From contig NZ_JBHLUE010000032.1 in assembly GCF_042434095.1 (NCBI RefSeq), positions 1-64,000 of the forward strand: DNA of 64,000 nt. Reading direction: 5' to 3'. Position numbers and translations under genes: made by a program. Numbering within the stretch: position 1 is the first letter of the stretch; each line of letters starts with the position of its first letter. Shown here piece after piece: positions 41,205-49,795 of the stretch. The notes under the pieces were generated by a model, which searched no databases, had not been told where the DNA came from, and worked only from the letters and a program-made list of their open reading frames with translations. Source of the DNA: KBS50 sp042434095 (lineage in GTDB: Bacteria; Actinomycetota; Actinomycetes; Mycobacteriales; Micromonosporaceae).

Positions 41205-42841
41205 TGGCCCACCGCGGTCCCGTCGGTGCGCGGCTCGGACCCGGCCACGTAGCCGCCCGGGCCGCGCCAGATGGCCTGGCCGTGCCCGAAGACGGCCGCG
41301 TCGGGCGGCACGGTGACCTCGTGCCCCCGCCCGCGCAGCCCGGCCACCAGGTCACGGCCGCCGGGCCCGTCGACCATGGCCGACTCGACCTGTACGGCCC
41401 GGCCGGCGTGCCAGTACCACCGGGGAAGGTCGAGCGCCGCCTGCGGATCGAGCCCCCGGTCGACGGTGGCGCTGATCAACTGCACGTGGCCCTGCGGCTG
41501 CATGTGCCCACCCATCACCCCGAACGGGCCGACCGGCTCGCCGCCCCGGGTCAGGAAGCCCGGAATGATCGTGTGGAACGGGCGCTTCGCCGGGCCCACC
41601 GCGTCCGGGTGCGCCGGGTCGAGCCGGAACGCCAGCCCCCGGTCCTGCAGCCCGAAGCCGTACCCGGGCAGCACCACGTGCGAGCCGAAGCTCAGGTAGG
41701 TCGACTGGATCAGGCTCACCATCATCCCGGCGCCGTCGGCCGCGCACAGATAGACGGTGCCGCCCCGGCCCGGCTCGCCCGGCACCGGCAGGGCGGCCCG
41801 CGCGCCGACCAGCGCCCGCCGGCCGGCCACGTACGCCGGGTCCAGCAGGTCCGCGCCGGACACCCGCATCAGGTCCGGATCGGTGACGTAGGCGTGCGTG
41901 TCGGCGAAGCCCAGCTTCACGGCCTCGATCTGCCAGTGCGCCCACTCCGCCGGCGGCATGCCCGCCGGGTCCACCCCGTCGAGGATGGCCAGGGCGAGCA
42001 GCGCCGCCACGCCCTGCCCGTTGGGTGGCAGCTCCCACACCTCGTGGTCGCGGTAGCCGACCCGGAGCGGTGCCACCCAACTCGACCGGTGCGCGGCCAG
42101 GTCGTCGCCGCTGAGCAGGCCGCCGGTGCGGACCGAGTACGCGTGCAGCGCCGCGGCGATCCGGCCCCGGTAGAAGTCCTCGGCCCCGCTGCCGGCGATC
42201 CGCCGCAGCGCCTCGGCGGCGCCCGGGTTGCGCCACCGCTCGCCCACCCGGGGCGCCCGCCCGCCGTCGACGGTGAACACCCGGGGCCACTCGGCGAACT
42301 CCGGGCCGGCCAGCCCGGCGTGCACGCGTACGGCCAGGTCCCAGGCCCGGGCCACGTACGGCGACACCGGGTAGCCGTGCTCCGCGTACCCGATGGCGTC
42401 GGCGAACAGCTCGGCGAACGGCAGCCGGCCGAACCGCTCGTGCAGGTCGTGCCAGCCGGCGGGGGCGCCGGGCACGGTCACCGGCAGCCAGCCCCGGGCC
42501 GGCATGGCCGGGCCGCTGGCCTGCCCACCGCCGAGCGCGGCCACCGGTTCGGTCCCGGCCCCGGCGGCGGCCAGCACCGCGGCCCGGTCCAGCGCCGCGG
42601 GTGAGCGGCCGGAGCCGTTCAGCCCGTGCAGCCGGTCGCCGTCCCAGACCAGGGCGAACAGGTCGCCGCCGATGTCGTTGGAGCCGGGCTGCACCACGGT
42701 GAGCGTGATGGCGGCCGCCAGCGCCGCGTCCACCGCGGTGCCGCCGCGGCGCAGCGCCGCGAGGCCGGCGGCGGCCGCGAGCGGCTGGCTGGTGGCCACC
42801 ACCCCGTTGGGTGCGTACAGCGGCGGTCGCGGCTGGGACAT
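41201..42841 (-). CDS. Gamma-glutamyltransferase family protein (YwrD type)
   Basis: A 546-residue Ntn-hydrolase homologue, lacking a signal peptide. The N-terminus has GVVATSQPLAAAAGLAALRRGGTAVDAALAAAITLTVVQPGSNDIGGD, typical of the family's large subunit. The autoproteolysis/catalytic Thr is expected in RGGTVYLCAADGAGMMVSLIQS, which here has TVYL in place of the common TTHF. SGLL-like residues and PFGVMGGHMQPQGHVQLI near the end match cytosolic YwrD-type members. It may cleave glutathione or other gamma-glutamyl compounds. It lies between tilS and hpt, which are often adjacent elsewhere. Confidence 0.88.
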   Translation of the reverse strand: MSQPRPPLYAPNGVVATSQPLAAAAGLAALRRGGTAVDAALAAAITLTVVQPGSNDIGGDLFALVWDGDRLHGLNGSGRSPAALDRAAVLAAAGAGTEPVAALGGGQASGPAMPARGWLPVTVPGAPAGWHDLHERFGRLPFAELFADAIGYAEHGYPVSPYVARAWDLAVRVHAGLAGPEFAEWPRVFTVDGGRAPRVGERWRNPGAAEALRRIAGSGAEDFYRGRIAAALHAYSVRTGGLLSGDDLAAHRSSWVAPLRVGYRDHEVWELPPNGQGVAALLALAILDGVDPAGMPPAEWAHWQIEAVKLGFADTHAYVTDPDLMRVSGADLLDPAYVAGRRALVGARAALPVPGEPGRGGTVYLCAADGAGMMVSLIQSTYLSFGSHVVLPGYGFGLQDRGLAFRLDPAHPDAVGPAKRPFHTIIPGFLTRGGEPVGPFGVMGGHMQPQGHVQLISATVDRGLDPQAALDLPRWYWHAGRAVQVESAMVDGPGGRDLVAGLRGRGHEVTVPPDAAVFGHGQAIWRGPGGYVAGSEPRTDGTAVGH

Positions 42842-42895
42842 CCGCTCTGTCTAGCCGATCAACCCGGCCCGGGCCACCCCGCCCACCGGCCGTGC

Positions 42896-43897
42896 TCAGT
42901 CGGTCACCGGCACCAGCCGGCCGGCGCGCCGGGCCACCCGGATCGCCCCCGGCAGGTGCGTGGGCCCCTGCCCGCGCCAGCCGGTCACCAGCGCGTCCAG
43001 CGCCCGGACGTGCCGGTGCGACAGCGCCGCGCCCGCGGCGCCCAGCTCGCGGCACCAGGCGTGCAGCACCCGGCCCCGGACCGCCACCGGCAGCCCGGCC
43101 AGGGCGGCCACCGACAGCCCCGCCGGGCCGTCCCCGGGCGGCGTCCGCGCGGCCGCCAGGGCCCGGGCCGCCAGCTCGTCCAGCGTCGCGGTGTCGGCCG
43201 CCAGCAGTTCGGCGGTACGGGCCAGATTGTCCAGGACGGCCGGCCCGAGCGCGGCGGTCAGCGCCGGCAGCGCCTCGGCGCGCACCCGGGCCCGGGCGTA
43301 CGACGGGTCGGTGTTGTGCGGGTCCTCCCACGGCGACAGCCCGAGGGCCGCACACGCCTTGCGGGTCTGCTCCCGGGTGACCGCGAGCAGCGGCCGGACC
43401 AGGCGTACCCCGTCGAGGCGCCGGACCGGCGGCATGCCGGCCAGGCCCCGCGGCCCGGCCCCCCGGGCCAGCGCCAGCAGCACGGTCTCGGCCTGGTCGT
43501 CCCGGGTGTGGCCGAGCAGCACGGCCACCGCGCCGCGCCGGCGGGCGGCCGCGGTGAGCGCGGCGTACCGGGCGTCCCGGGCGGCCGCCTCCGGCCCGCC
43601 GGGCCGGCCGGCCACCCGGACCGGCACCGCCTCGGCGGGTGCCAGGCCCGCGTTCCGGCCCCAGCGCGCCACGGCGTCGGCCCGCTCGGCCGAGCCGGGT
43701 TGCAGCCCGTGGTCGACCGTCACCAGCCCGGCCGACCGGCCCAGCCGGGGCGCCACGAAGGCGGTCGCCTCGGCCAGCGCCAGCGAGTCGGCCCCGCCCG
43801 AGCAGGCCACCAGCACCGGCCCCGGCTCGGGCAACGCGGCCAGCGCGGCGCGGACCGCGGCGCGCACCGCGGCCACCGGCGGCGCCAGCGGGGCCAT
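42896..43897 (-). CDS. tilS: tRNA(Ile)-lysidine synthetase
   Basis: Modifies C34 of tRNA-Ile(CAU) to lysidine so that it reads AUA. 333 residues, typical of short actinobacterial TilS. The PP-loop is VACSGGADSLAL (about residues 30-41), then VTVDHGLQPGS, LGHTRDDQAETVLLALARG and the RPLLAVTREQTRKAC and PSYARARVR segments. It starts 14 bases after the metalloprotease stop, so the two are co-transcribed. The ribosome site is weak (GGTCGGG). Confidence 0.95.
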   Translation of the reverse strand: MAPLAPPVAAVRAAVRAALAALPEPGPVLVACSGGADSLALAEATAFVAPRLGRSAGLVTVDHGLQPGSAERADAVARWGRNAGLAPAEAVPVRVAGRPGGPEAAARDARYAALTAAARRRGAVAVLLGHTRDDQAETVLLALARGAGPRGLAGMPPVRRLDGVRLVRPLLAVTREQTRKACAALGLSPWEDPHNTDPSYARARVRAEALPALTAALGPAVLDNLARTAELLAADTATLDELAARALAAARTPPGDGPAGLSVAALAGLPVAVRGRVLHAWCRELGAAGAALSHRHVRALDALVTGWRGQGPTHLPGAIRVARRAGRLVPVTD

Positions 43898-43911
43898 CCC
43901 GACCGGTCCGG

Positions 43912-44976
43912 TCAGTCGCCGGCGAGCAGCGGGCCGCTGTGCACCCGCGCCACCCAGGCGTCCGGATCGGACAGCTCGCTGAGCTTCGGCATGGTCAGCG
44001 GCGAGCTGAACACCTTGTTGAAGCCCGCCATCCCGACCCGCTCCACCACGCCGTGCACGAACTTGCGGCCCTCGGCGTACTGGCGCATCTTCACGTCGAT
44101 CCCGAGCAGCTTGCGGATCGCCTTCTCCAGCGGGTTGCCGGACTCCCGGCGCTGGTTGAACGCGGCCCGGATCCGGTCCACGCTGGGGATGACCTGCGGG
44201 CCGACCCCGTCCATCACGAACTCGGCGTGCCCCTCGAGCAGCGTCATCATGGCGGTGAGCCGGTCCAGCACGGCGCGCTGGCCGGGCGTCTGCACGATGT
44301 CCAGCACGCTGGCCCGGCTGTCCGGTTCGCGTACCGAGTCGGCCAGCGTGGCCACCCCGCGGCGCAGCCGGTCCAGCAGGTTCTCGCCGCCGGTCTGGGC
44401 GGCGTCCACGAACGCCTGCACCTCGCCCAGGAAGTGGCCCCGCATCCAGGGCACGGCGGTGAACTGGGTCCGGTGGGTCACCTCGTGCAGGCAGACCCAG
44501 AGCCGGAAGTCGCGGGGGTCAGCGCCCAGCTTGCGCTCCACCTCGACGATGTTGGGCGCCACCAGCAGGAGCTGACCCGGCTCGCTGGAGAAGACCTCGT
44601 ACTGGCCGAGCACCCGGCCGGACAGGTACGCCAGCACCGTGCCCGCCTGCACCCCGGTGAGCCGGGAGCCGACGGCCTCGGTCACCGGGCCGGGCCGCTT
44701 GTCGGCGGCCAGCCGGGACACCAGCGGGGTGATCACCTCGCGCAGCCCGGCGATGTTGGTGGCCGCCCAGTCCCGGCGGTCCACCACGCGCACCGGTGGG
44801 TGCGCCACCTGGGAACGCAGTCCGGTGTAGTCCATCACGTGCCCGGCCGCCTCGTCGGTCAGCCGCCGGAGGTCGGCCACGACGGCGGTGGCCTCCTCGT
44901 ACGACACCTTCGGTCCCGACTTGCTGAGGGCCCCGGCGGTGGCGGCGGCCAGATCCCAGTCCACGAACTGCGCCAT
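43912..44976 (-). CDS. DUF2342 zinc-dependent metalloprotease family protein
   Basis: A 354-residue protein. The zinc-binding motif is HEVTH in LWVCLHEVTHRTQFTAVPW, and the third ligand is likely Glu in LLEGHAEFVMDGVG. These are marks of the actinobacterial DUF2342 family, sometimes labelled coenzyme F420 biosynthesis-associated. TGVQAGTVLAYLSGRVLGQYE and the end MPKLSELSDPDAWVARV also fit. The substrate is unknown and there is no signal peptide. ATG 44976 has TAAGGA upstream. It lies between dacB and tilS, the common actinobacterial order. Confidence 0.9.
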   Translation of the reverse strand: MAQFVDWDLAAATAGALSKSGPKVSYEEATAVVADLRRLTDEAAGHVMDYTGLRSQVAHPPVRVVDRRDWAATNIAGLREVITPLVSRLAADKRPGPVTEAVGSRLTGVQAGTVLAYLSGRVLGQYEVFSSEPGQLLLVAPNIVEVERKLGADPRDFRLWVCLHEVTHRTQFTAVPWMRGHFLGEVQAFVDAAQTGGENLLDRLRRGVATLADSVREPDSRASVLDIVQTPGQRAVLDRLTAMMTLLEGHAEFVMDGVGPQVIPSVDRIRAAFNQRRESGNPLEKAIRKLLGIDVKMRQYAEGRKFVHGVVERVGMAGFNKVFSSPLTMPKLSELSDPDAWVARVHSGPLLAGD

Positions 44977-45107
44977 GTCCTTACCGTACCCGGGCCGCGA
45001 CACCCCGCCCGGCGACGCGGAGGGCGACCAACCGGTCACGGAAGGCCCCCACCCGCGCCCGCAGCCGGCCGCCGCCGGCGGCCGGGCCCCGGCCCCGGCC
45101 GGAACGG

Positions 45108-47390
45108 CTAGCGGCAGCCGCACCCGGCCAGGGTGACGGCGATGCGGTCGAGCCTCGCCTCGGCGGCCGGCGAGCCGGCGGTCACGCCGTCGGCCAGCGC
45201 CGCGAACGAGAGCAGCCGGCCGTCGACGGTGGTCAGCACGCCGGCGATCGCGTTCACCCCGGTCAGGGTGCCGGTCTTGGCCCGCACCACCCCGGCGCCC
45301 GCGGCCGTGCCGGAGCGGGCCGTGAAGCGCTCGCCGAGCGTGCCCGACCAACCCGCCACCGGCAGGCCGGTGACCAGGCTGGTCAGTTCGGGCCGCTTGC
45401 CGCTGCCGGCGAGCGCGAGGGTCTGGGCCAGCAGGTCGGGGCTGAGCCGGTTGTTCCGGGACAGCCCGCTGCCGTCGGCCAGGCTGCTCTGGTCGGCCGG
45501 CAGGCCGAGGTCCGTCAGGGCCGCCCGGACGGCGGTCGCCGCGCCGGCGAACGAGGCCGGCTGGTTACGGGCCAGGGCCACCTGCCGGGCGAGCGCCTCG
45601 GCCACCACGTTGTCGCTCTCCGAGAGCATGAAGTCGACCAGCCGGACCATCGGCGGCGACTCGACCCGGCCCAGTTCGGCGCCGGGCGCCGGCGAGCCGG
45701 CGCCGGGCGACGCGGCGGCGGACCCGCCGGGGGCGGCCGGCGCTTGGCCCTGGCTGACCGCCTCGGCGGGCAGCCCGAACAGCCCCGCGAAGGACCGGCC
45801 GGCGGCCAGGTCGGGCGCCGAGACCCGGGGCGTCATGCCGGGCGGCGCCTTCGGGTCCACCCGCGCGCCGTCGGTCATCAGCGCGGTGGCCGCGGCGCCG
45901 TAACCGGCGGTCGCCACGTCGCCGTCCCAGCCGGGCCCGAGGACCGGACCGGAGTACAGCGAGCCGTCCAGCACCACCTTGCTGGGTGTCGCCCCGCCGA
46001 GCGCCTTGCGCACCTGGTCGGCGAGCCGGTCGAGCCGGCCCGCCCCGGGGTAGTACCCGGTGCCGTTGATCGCGAGCGTCGGGTCGCCGCCGCCGACCAG
46101 CACCACCTCGCCGGGCGTCGCGCCGGCCACCACCCGGGTGGGGATCCGGTACGCAGGGCCGCGGCTGGCCAGCACCGTCACGGCAGTGATGATCTTCGTG
46201 GTCGAGGCGGGCACGGTGGCCAGGTCGCCGCCGTGGTCGTACAGGGTCTGGCCGGTCACCGGGTCGAGCACGGCCACGTTCAACCGGCCGCCCAGGGCCG
46301 CACCGGTGACCAGGCCGTCAATGGCGGACCGGACCCCGTCGGGGGTGGGCTCGGGCGCGCCGGCGCCGAGCGCGGCGAGGACCGGCGGCGGCGTCGGCTC
46401 GGCGGCCTCGCCGGCCGCGGTTCCGGCCCGATCCGCGGCGCGCCAGCGGACCACCGCGACGCCGCCGACCACCAGGATCGCGGCGAGCAGCACCGCCAGC
46501 GCCGCGGTGCGGCGTACCCGCCGCCGGGGCCGGCCGGCCGCCGGACCGGGTCCGCCGGGCGGCCGGGAGGCGGTCGCGGGACCGCCGCCGGTGGCCGGTG
46601 GGCCGCCCCCGGACGGCCCGGCCGGCGACGCCCCCGCCCGACCGACGGGATGGCGCGGGACCGCCGAGCGGCCGGCGGAGGCGTCCATGGGCGGCGCCCA
46701 GCCGGCGGCCGGCCCGGGGCCGCCGGGACGGTTCGCGGCGGGGCCCGCGCCGGGCACGGCGACCCGGCCGGCGGCCGCGCCCTGACCCTCGGCGGCCCGG
46801 GGCGGGGCGGAGCGCCGGTCCGGCGCGCTCCGCGCCGGTGGTCCGCCGGCCGGGCCGCGGTCGGCGGCCGGGCCGCGGTCGGCGGCCGGGCCGCGGTCGG
46901 CGGCCGGGCCGCGGTCGGCGGCCGGGCCGCGGTCGGCGGCCGGAGCGGACCGACCGGAAGGACCGGAAGGAGCGGAAGGAGCGGACCGACCGGAAGGACC
47001 GGACGGACCGGGCGGCACCGACGCCCGGCCGGCCGGGGCGCCGGGTGGGTTGCCCGGCCGGCGCGCCGGATCCCCGGCGGAACCGCCCGGGCCGCTGCCG
47101 CGGCCGTACTCGCCGGGCGGCCCCGAGCCGGGTCGACCGGGCATGCTGGGCCGGAAGCCGCCGGGACCGGGCGGGTCGGCCCACGAGATCGGCGTACGGC
47201 CGGTGTCCCCCGGCGGACGCTCCGGACCGGGTACGCTGGCCCGGCCGCGCGCGCCGGACATCTGGGACGAAGGGTATGATTGGCCCGCACCCGGCCCGCC
47301 GGCTCGCGGATCCCGGCGGACCGGTTCCGTCGTTCCACCGCCGGCCGGCTCAGCGCCGCCCGACGGTCGGTGTGAGTCTTCCCTCCCCAC
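45108..47390 (-). CDS. dacB: D-alanyl-D-alanine carboxypeptidase/endopeptidase (PBP4, DacB type) with long cytoplasmic repeat region
   Basis: Trims or cuts peptidoglycan cross-links outside the cell. 760 residues. Residues ~1-295 are a cytoplasmic Pro/Gly/Ala/Arg region with AADRGP repeats and SGPSGRSAP runs. One membrane helix follows (TAALAVLLAAILVVGGVAVV), then the S13-family penicillin-binding domain with SxxK at Ser396-Lys399 (STTK), SDN at 592-594 and KTG at 705-707. It ends with CGCR. GTG 47390 is supported by GGAGGAGGGG directly upstream. The active-site set is complete; the cytoplasmic tail may be a docking or disordered spacer. It is divergent from ppa. Confidence 0.92.
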   Translation of the reverse strand: MGREDSHRPSGGAEPAGGGTTEPVRRDPRAGGPGAGQSYPSSQMSGARGRASVPGPERPPGDTGRTPISWADPPGPGGFRPSMPGRPGSGPPGEYGRGSGPGGSAGDPARRPGNPPGAPAGRASVPPGPSGPSGRSAPSAPSGPSGRSAPAADRGPAADRGPAADRGPAADRGPAADRGPAGGPPARSAPDRRSAPPRAAEGQGAAAGRVAVPGAGPAANRPGGPGPAAGWAPPMDASAGRSAVPRHPVGRAGASPAGPSGGGPPATGGGPATASRPPGGPGPAAGRPRRRVRRTAALAVLLAAILVVGGVAVVRWRAADRAGTAAGEAAEPTPPPVLAALGAGAPEPTPDGVRSAIDGLVTGAALGGRLNVAVLDPVTGQTLYDHGGDLATVPASTTKIITAVTVLASRGPAYRIPTRVVAGATPGEVVLVGGGDPTLAINGTGYYPGAGRLDRLADQVRKALGGATPSKVVLDGSLYSGPVLGPGWDGDVATAGYGAAATALMTDGARVDPKAPPGMTPRVSAPDLAAGRSFAGLFGLPAEAVSQGQAPAAPGGSAAASPGAGSPAPGAELGRVESPPMVRLVDFMLSESDNVVAEALARQVALARNQPASFAGAATAVRAALTDLGLPADQSSLADGSGLSRNNRLSPDLLAQTLALAGSGKRPELTSLVTGLPVAGWSGTLGERFTARSGTAAGAGVVRAKTGTLTGVNAIAGVLTTVDGRLLSFAALADGVTAGSPAAEARLDRIAVTLAGCGCR
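46846..46943. repeat. 18-bp in-frame tandem repeat, about five copies, in dacB
   Basis: Repeated CGGCCGGGCCGCGGTCGG units with an 18-bp period encode AADRGP six-residue repeats in the cytoplasmic region. A second run of GACCGGAAG-type units follows at about 46947-47005. Confidence 0.9.
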
Positions 47391-47540
47391 CGGCCCCTCC
47401 TCCCGCGCCCCGAACCCGCTTGGGTGACACTACTTGCGTCCGAACCCGCTGCGGTGTCCGGAGCAGGTCCGCTGCGGCGATTGCCGCGCCGCGGCCGCCG
47501 CAGGGTCCGAAAGCCAGCGTGGGCAGACGAGGAGCGTGAG

Positions 47541-48065
47541 ATGGATTTCGACGTCACGGTTGAGATCCCGAAGGGTCACCGCAACAAGTACGAGGTGGAC
47601 CACGAGACCGGCCGGATCCGGCTGGACCGAACGCTCTTCACTTCTACCCAGTACCCCGCCGACTACGGCTTCATCGAGGGCACCCTCGGCGAGGACGGCG
47701 ACCCGCTGGACGCGCTGGTGCTGGTGCCCGAACCCACGTTTCCAGGGTGCCTGATCCGCTGCCGCGCCATCGGCATGTTCCGGATGACGGACGAGAAGGG
47801 CGGCGACGACAAGGTCCTCTGCGTCCCGTTCGAGGACCCTCGCCAGGAGCACCTGCGCGACATCCACCACCTCGGCGAGTTCGACCGGCTGGAGATCCAG
47901 CACTTCTTCGAGGTCTACAAGGACCTCGAGCCCGGCAAGTCGGTCGAGGGGGCCACCTGGGTGGGCCGGGTGGAGGCCGAGGCCGAGATCCGGGTGTCCT
48001 ACCAGCGCGCCGCCGACGCCGAGGCGTCCCGGCGCACCGCCGGCGGCAGCGACGCGGCGCACTGA
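47541..48065 (+). CDS. ppa: Inorganic pyrophosphatase, family I
   Basis: Hydrolyses pyrophosphate and pulls biosynthetic reactions forward. 174 residues. It shows the family I pattern: VEIPKGHRNKYEVDHETG, YPADYGFIEGTLGEDGDPLDALVLV (three metal-binding Asp) and KVLCVPFEDPRQEHLRDIHHL. ATG 47541 has GAGGAG seven bases upstream. The frame before it is open but not conserved. It is divergent from dacB across 150 bases. The C-terminal dozen residues are variable. Confidence 0.97.
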   Translation: MDFDVTVEIPKGHRNKYEVDHETGRIRLDRTLFTSTQYPADYGFIEGTLGEDGDPLDALVLVPEPTFPGCLIRCRAIGMFRMTDEKGGDDKVLCVPFEDPRQEHLRDIHHLGEFDRLEIQHFFEVYKDLEPGKSVEGATWVGRVEAEAEIRVSYQRAADAEASRRTAGGSDAAH

Positions 48066-48193
48066 CGCCACCCCGGCCGGCCGACGCCGGCCGGCCGACG
48101 CCGGCCAGCGGCGCGGCACGCTGCCATCCCGGCCGACACCGGCCGGCGGCGCGGCACGTTGCCGGTCGTGGCGGCCGATCAAGCAGCCGCCGG

Positions 48194-49651
48194 TCAACCG
48201 AGCAGCCCGCGGGCCCGGCCATAGAGCCCGAGCACCGCGCAGGCCACCGGCACCACCGAGACCACCAGCGCCGTGTCGGTCAGGTCGGCCGCCCGGGCCA
48301 GGTACGGCGTGGGCGGCCGCCGGGCGTACGTCGCGCCGGCCGCCACCACCAGCAGGGTGCCCAGCGCCGCACCGGCCACCAGGACCGGACGGCCGGCGCC
48401 GGCGGTGGCTCCGGCCAGGGCCGCACCCACGGCCACCGCGCCGGCCATGCCGGCCGCCAGCAGGGGCACCCGGTGACGCCGGCTCGCGAACAGCCGGCTG
48501 CGCAGCAGCAACACGGCCGAGCCGATCGCGGCGAGCAACTCACCGGCCGGCCCGCCCCGCAGCACCAGCAACACGATCGCGGTCGACGCGACGGAGGCCA
48601 CCCCGAGCAACATGCCGGTCAGCAGCTCCTCGGTCCGGGCCACCGCCGCTGCGACCCGGACCCGGCGCGGCACGGCCCCGACGATCGGGTCCGCCGGCCC
48701 GGCCGGCTCGCCCGGGGGCCGTGCCGGCCGCTCCGGAGGGGCGGCCGTCGTGCCCGCCGGCCCGGCGGGCGGCACGATCGGCGGCAGCGGTAGCCGGCCC
48801 AGCCGGATGGCCAGCAGCGGCGTGGCCCCGACGCCACAGACCAGGGCCGCCAGCAGCACCGCGGCCACCCCGGCCGTGGGTAGCCCGAACCCGGCCACCG
48901 CGGCCGCCGAGCCGAGCAGCCCGGTCGTGGCGCCGGCCGCGAACACGCGCAGCCCGGCCGCCACGCCGACCGCGGCCAACACCGCCGCCAGCAGCAGCGC
49001 CGCCGAGCCGGCGAGCAGCTCCGGGGCGCCCAGCCAGCTGACCGCGCCGAGCGGGCCGACCCGGTCGCCGGTGGCCACCAGGAGCGCACCGCCGGCGAAG
49101 GCGTACGGCAGGGCGTAGCCGGCCAGGGTCGTACCGGCCGCCCCCGCGCCCAGCCCGCGGGCCGCGGCCACCGCGGCCACCAGCAGCCCGGTGGCCGCGC
49201 CCAACGCCAGCGGAGCGCCGGCCGACCAACCCGGGCCACCGCCGAGGACCGCGAGCAGGCCGACCAAGGCCGGCGCCGCCGCACCGGCCAGCGCGGCGGT
49301 ACGGGTGGCCGCGCCGTCCCAGCCACCCCCGCGGCGCCGGGCGCCGTCCGCGATGGCCTCGGCCACGTCGTCGTACTCGGGCTCGGGCCAGCCCGTACGG
49401 GCCGGGACCAGGTGCAGCACGTCCCCGTCGCGTACGCCCTGCGGCGCCAGCGGCCGCCCGCCGGACAGCGCGCCGCCGCCGGTACGCCGGAGCACCCAGC
49501 CGCCGTGCCGCTCGCCCGCGTCGGCCAGCCCGATCCCGGCGTGCCGCAACAGCTCGGGCAGCAGCTCGGCCACGGGCAGCTGATCCGGCAGCGCCACGTC
49601 CAACCGCCGGCGCGGCGCGTTGATGGTGACCCGGGCGAGTCCCGTACTCAT
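48194..49651 (-). CDS. eccD: Type VII secretion (ESX) integral membrane protein EccD
   Basis: EccD forms the central membrane vestibule of the ESX translocon. 485 residues. The N-terminal ~95 residues form a ubiquitin-like YukD domain (RVTINAPRRRLDVALPDQLPVAELLPELL and a later DGDVLHLVP). About eleven transmembrane helices follow, interrupted by a Pro-rich loop near residues 290-320. ATG 49651 has a strong GGAGGAA site. It is divergent from eccC, with 144 bases between starts. No eccB, eccE or EsxA/B genes are adjacent. Confidence 0.93.
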   Translation of the reverse strand: MSTGLARVTINAPRRRLDVALPDQLPVAELLPELLRHAGIGLADAGERHGGWVLRRTGGGALSGGRPLAPQGVRDGDVLHLVPARTGWPEPEYDDVAEAIADGARRRGGGWDGAATRTAALAGAAAPALVGLLAVLGGGPGWSAGAPLALGAATGLLVAAVAAARGLGAGAAGTTLAGYALPYAFAGGALLVATGDRVGPLGAVSWLGAPELLAGSAALLLAAVLAAVGVAAGLRVFAAGATTGLLGSAAAVAGFGLPTAGVAAVLLAALVCGVGATPLLAIRLGRLPLPPIVPPAGPAGTTAAPPERPARPPGEPAGPADPIVGAVPRRVRVAAAVARTEELLTGMLLGVASVASTAIVLLVLRGGPAGELLAAIGSAVLLLRSRLFASRRHRVPLLAAGMAGAVAVGAALAGATAGAGRPVLVAGAALGTLLVVAAGATYARRPPTPYLARAADLTDTALVVSVVPVACAVLGLYGRARGLLG

Positions 49652-49795
49652 CGGTATTCCTCCATCCGATGGCTGCGCGACGCCCGCACTTTACCTACTA
49701 TCGGTCGGGTTCGGGTTACCCAGCGAACACGCCGGGACGTCCGCCGGGCCGCCCGGTGGACGCGCCGCCCACCGGTGCGGGAGGTCCGCGTCAGC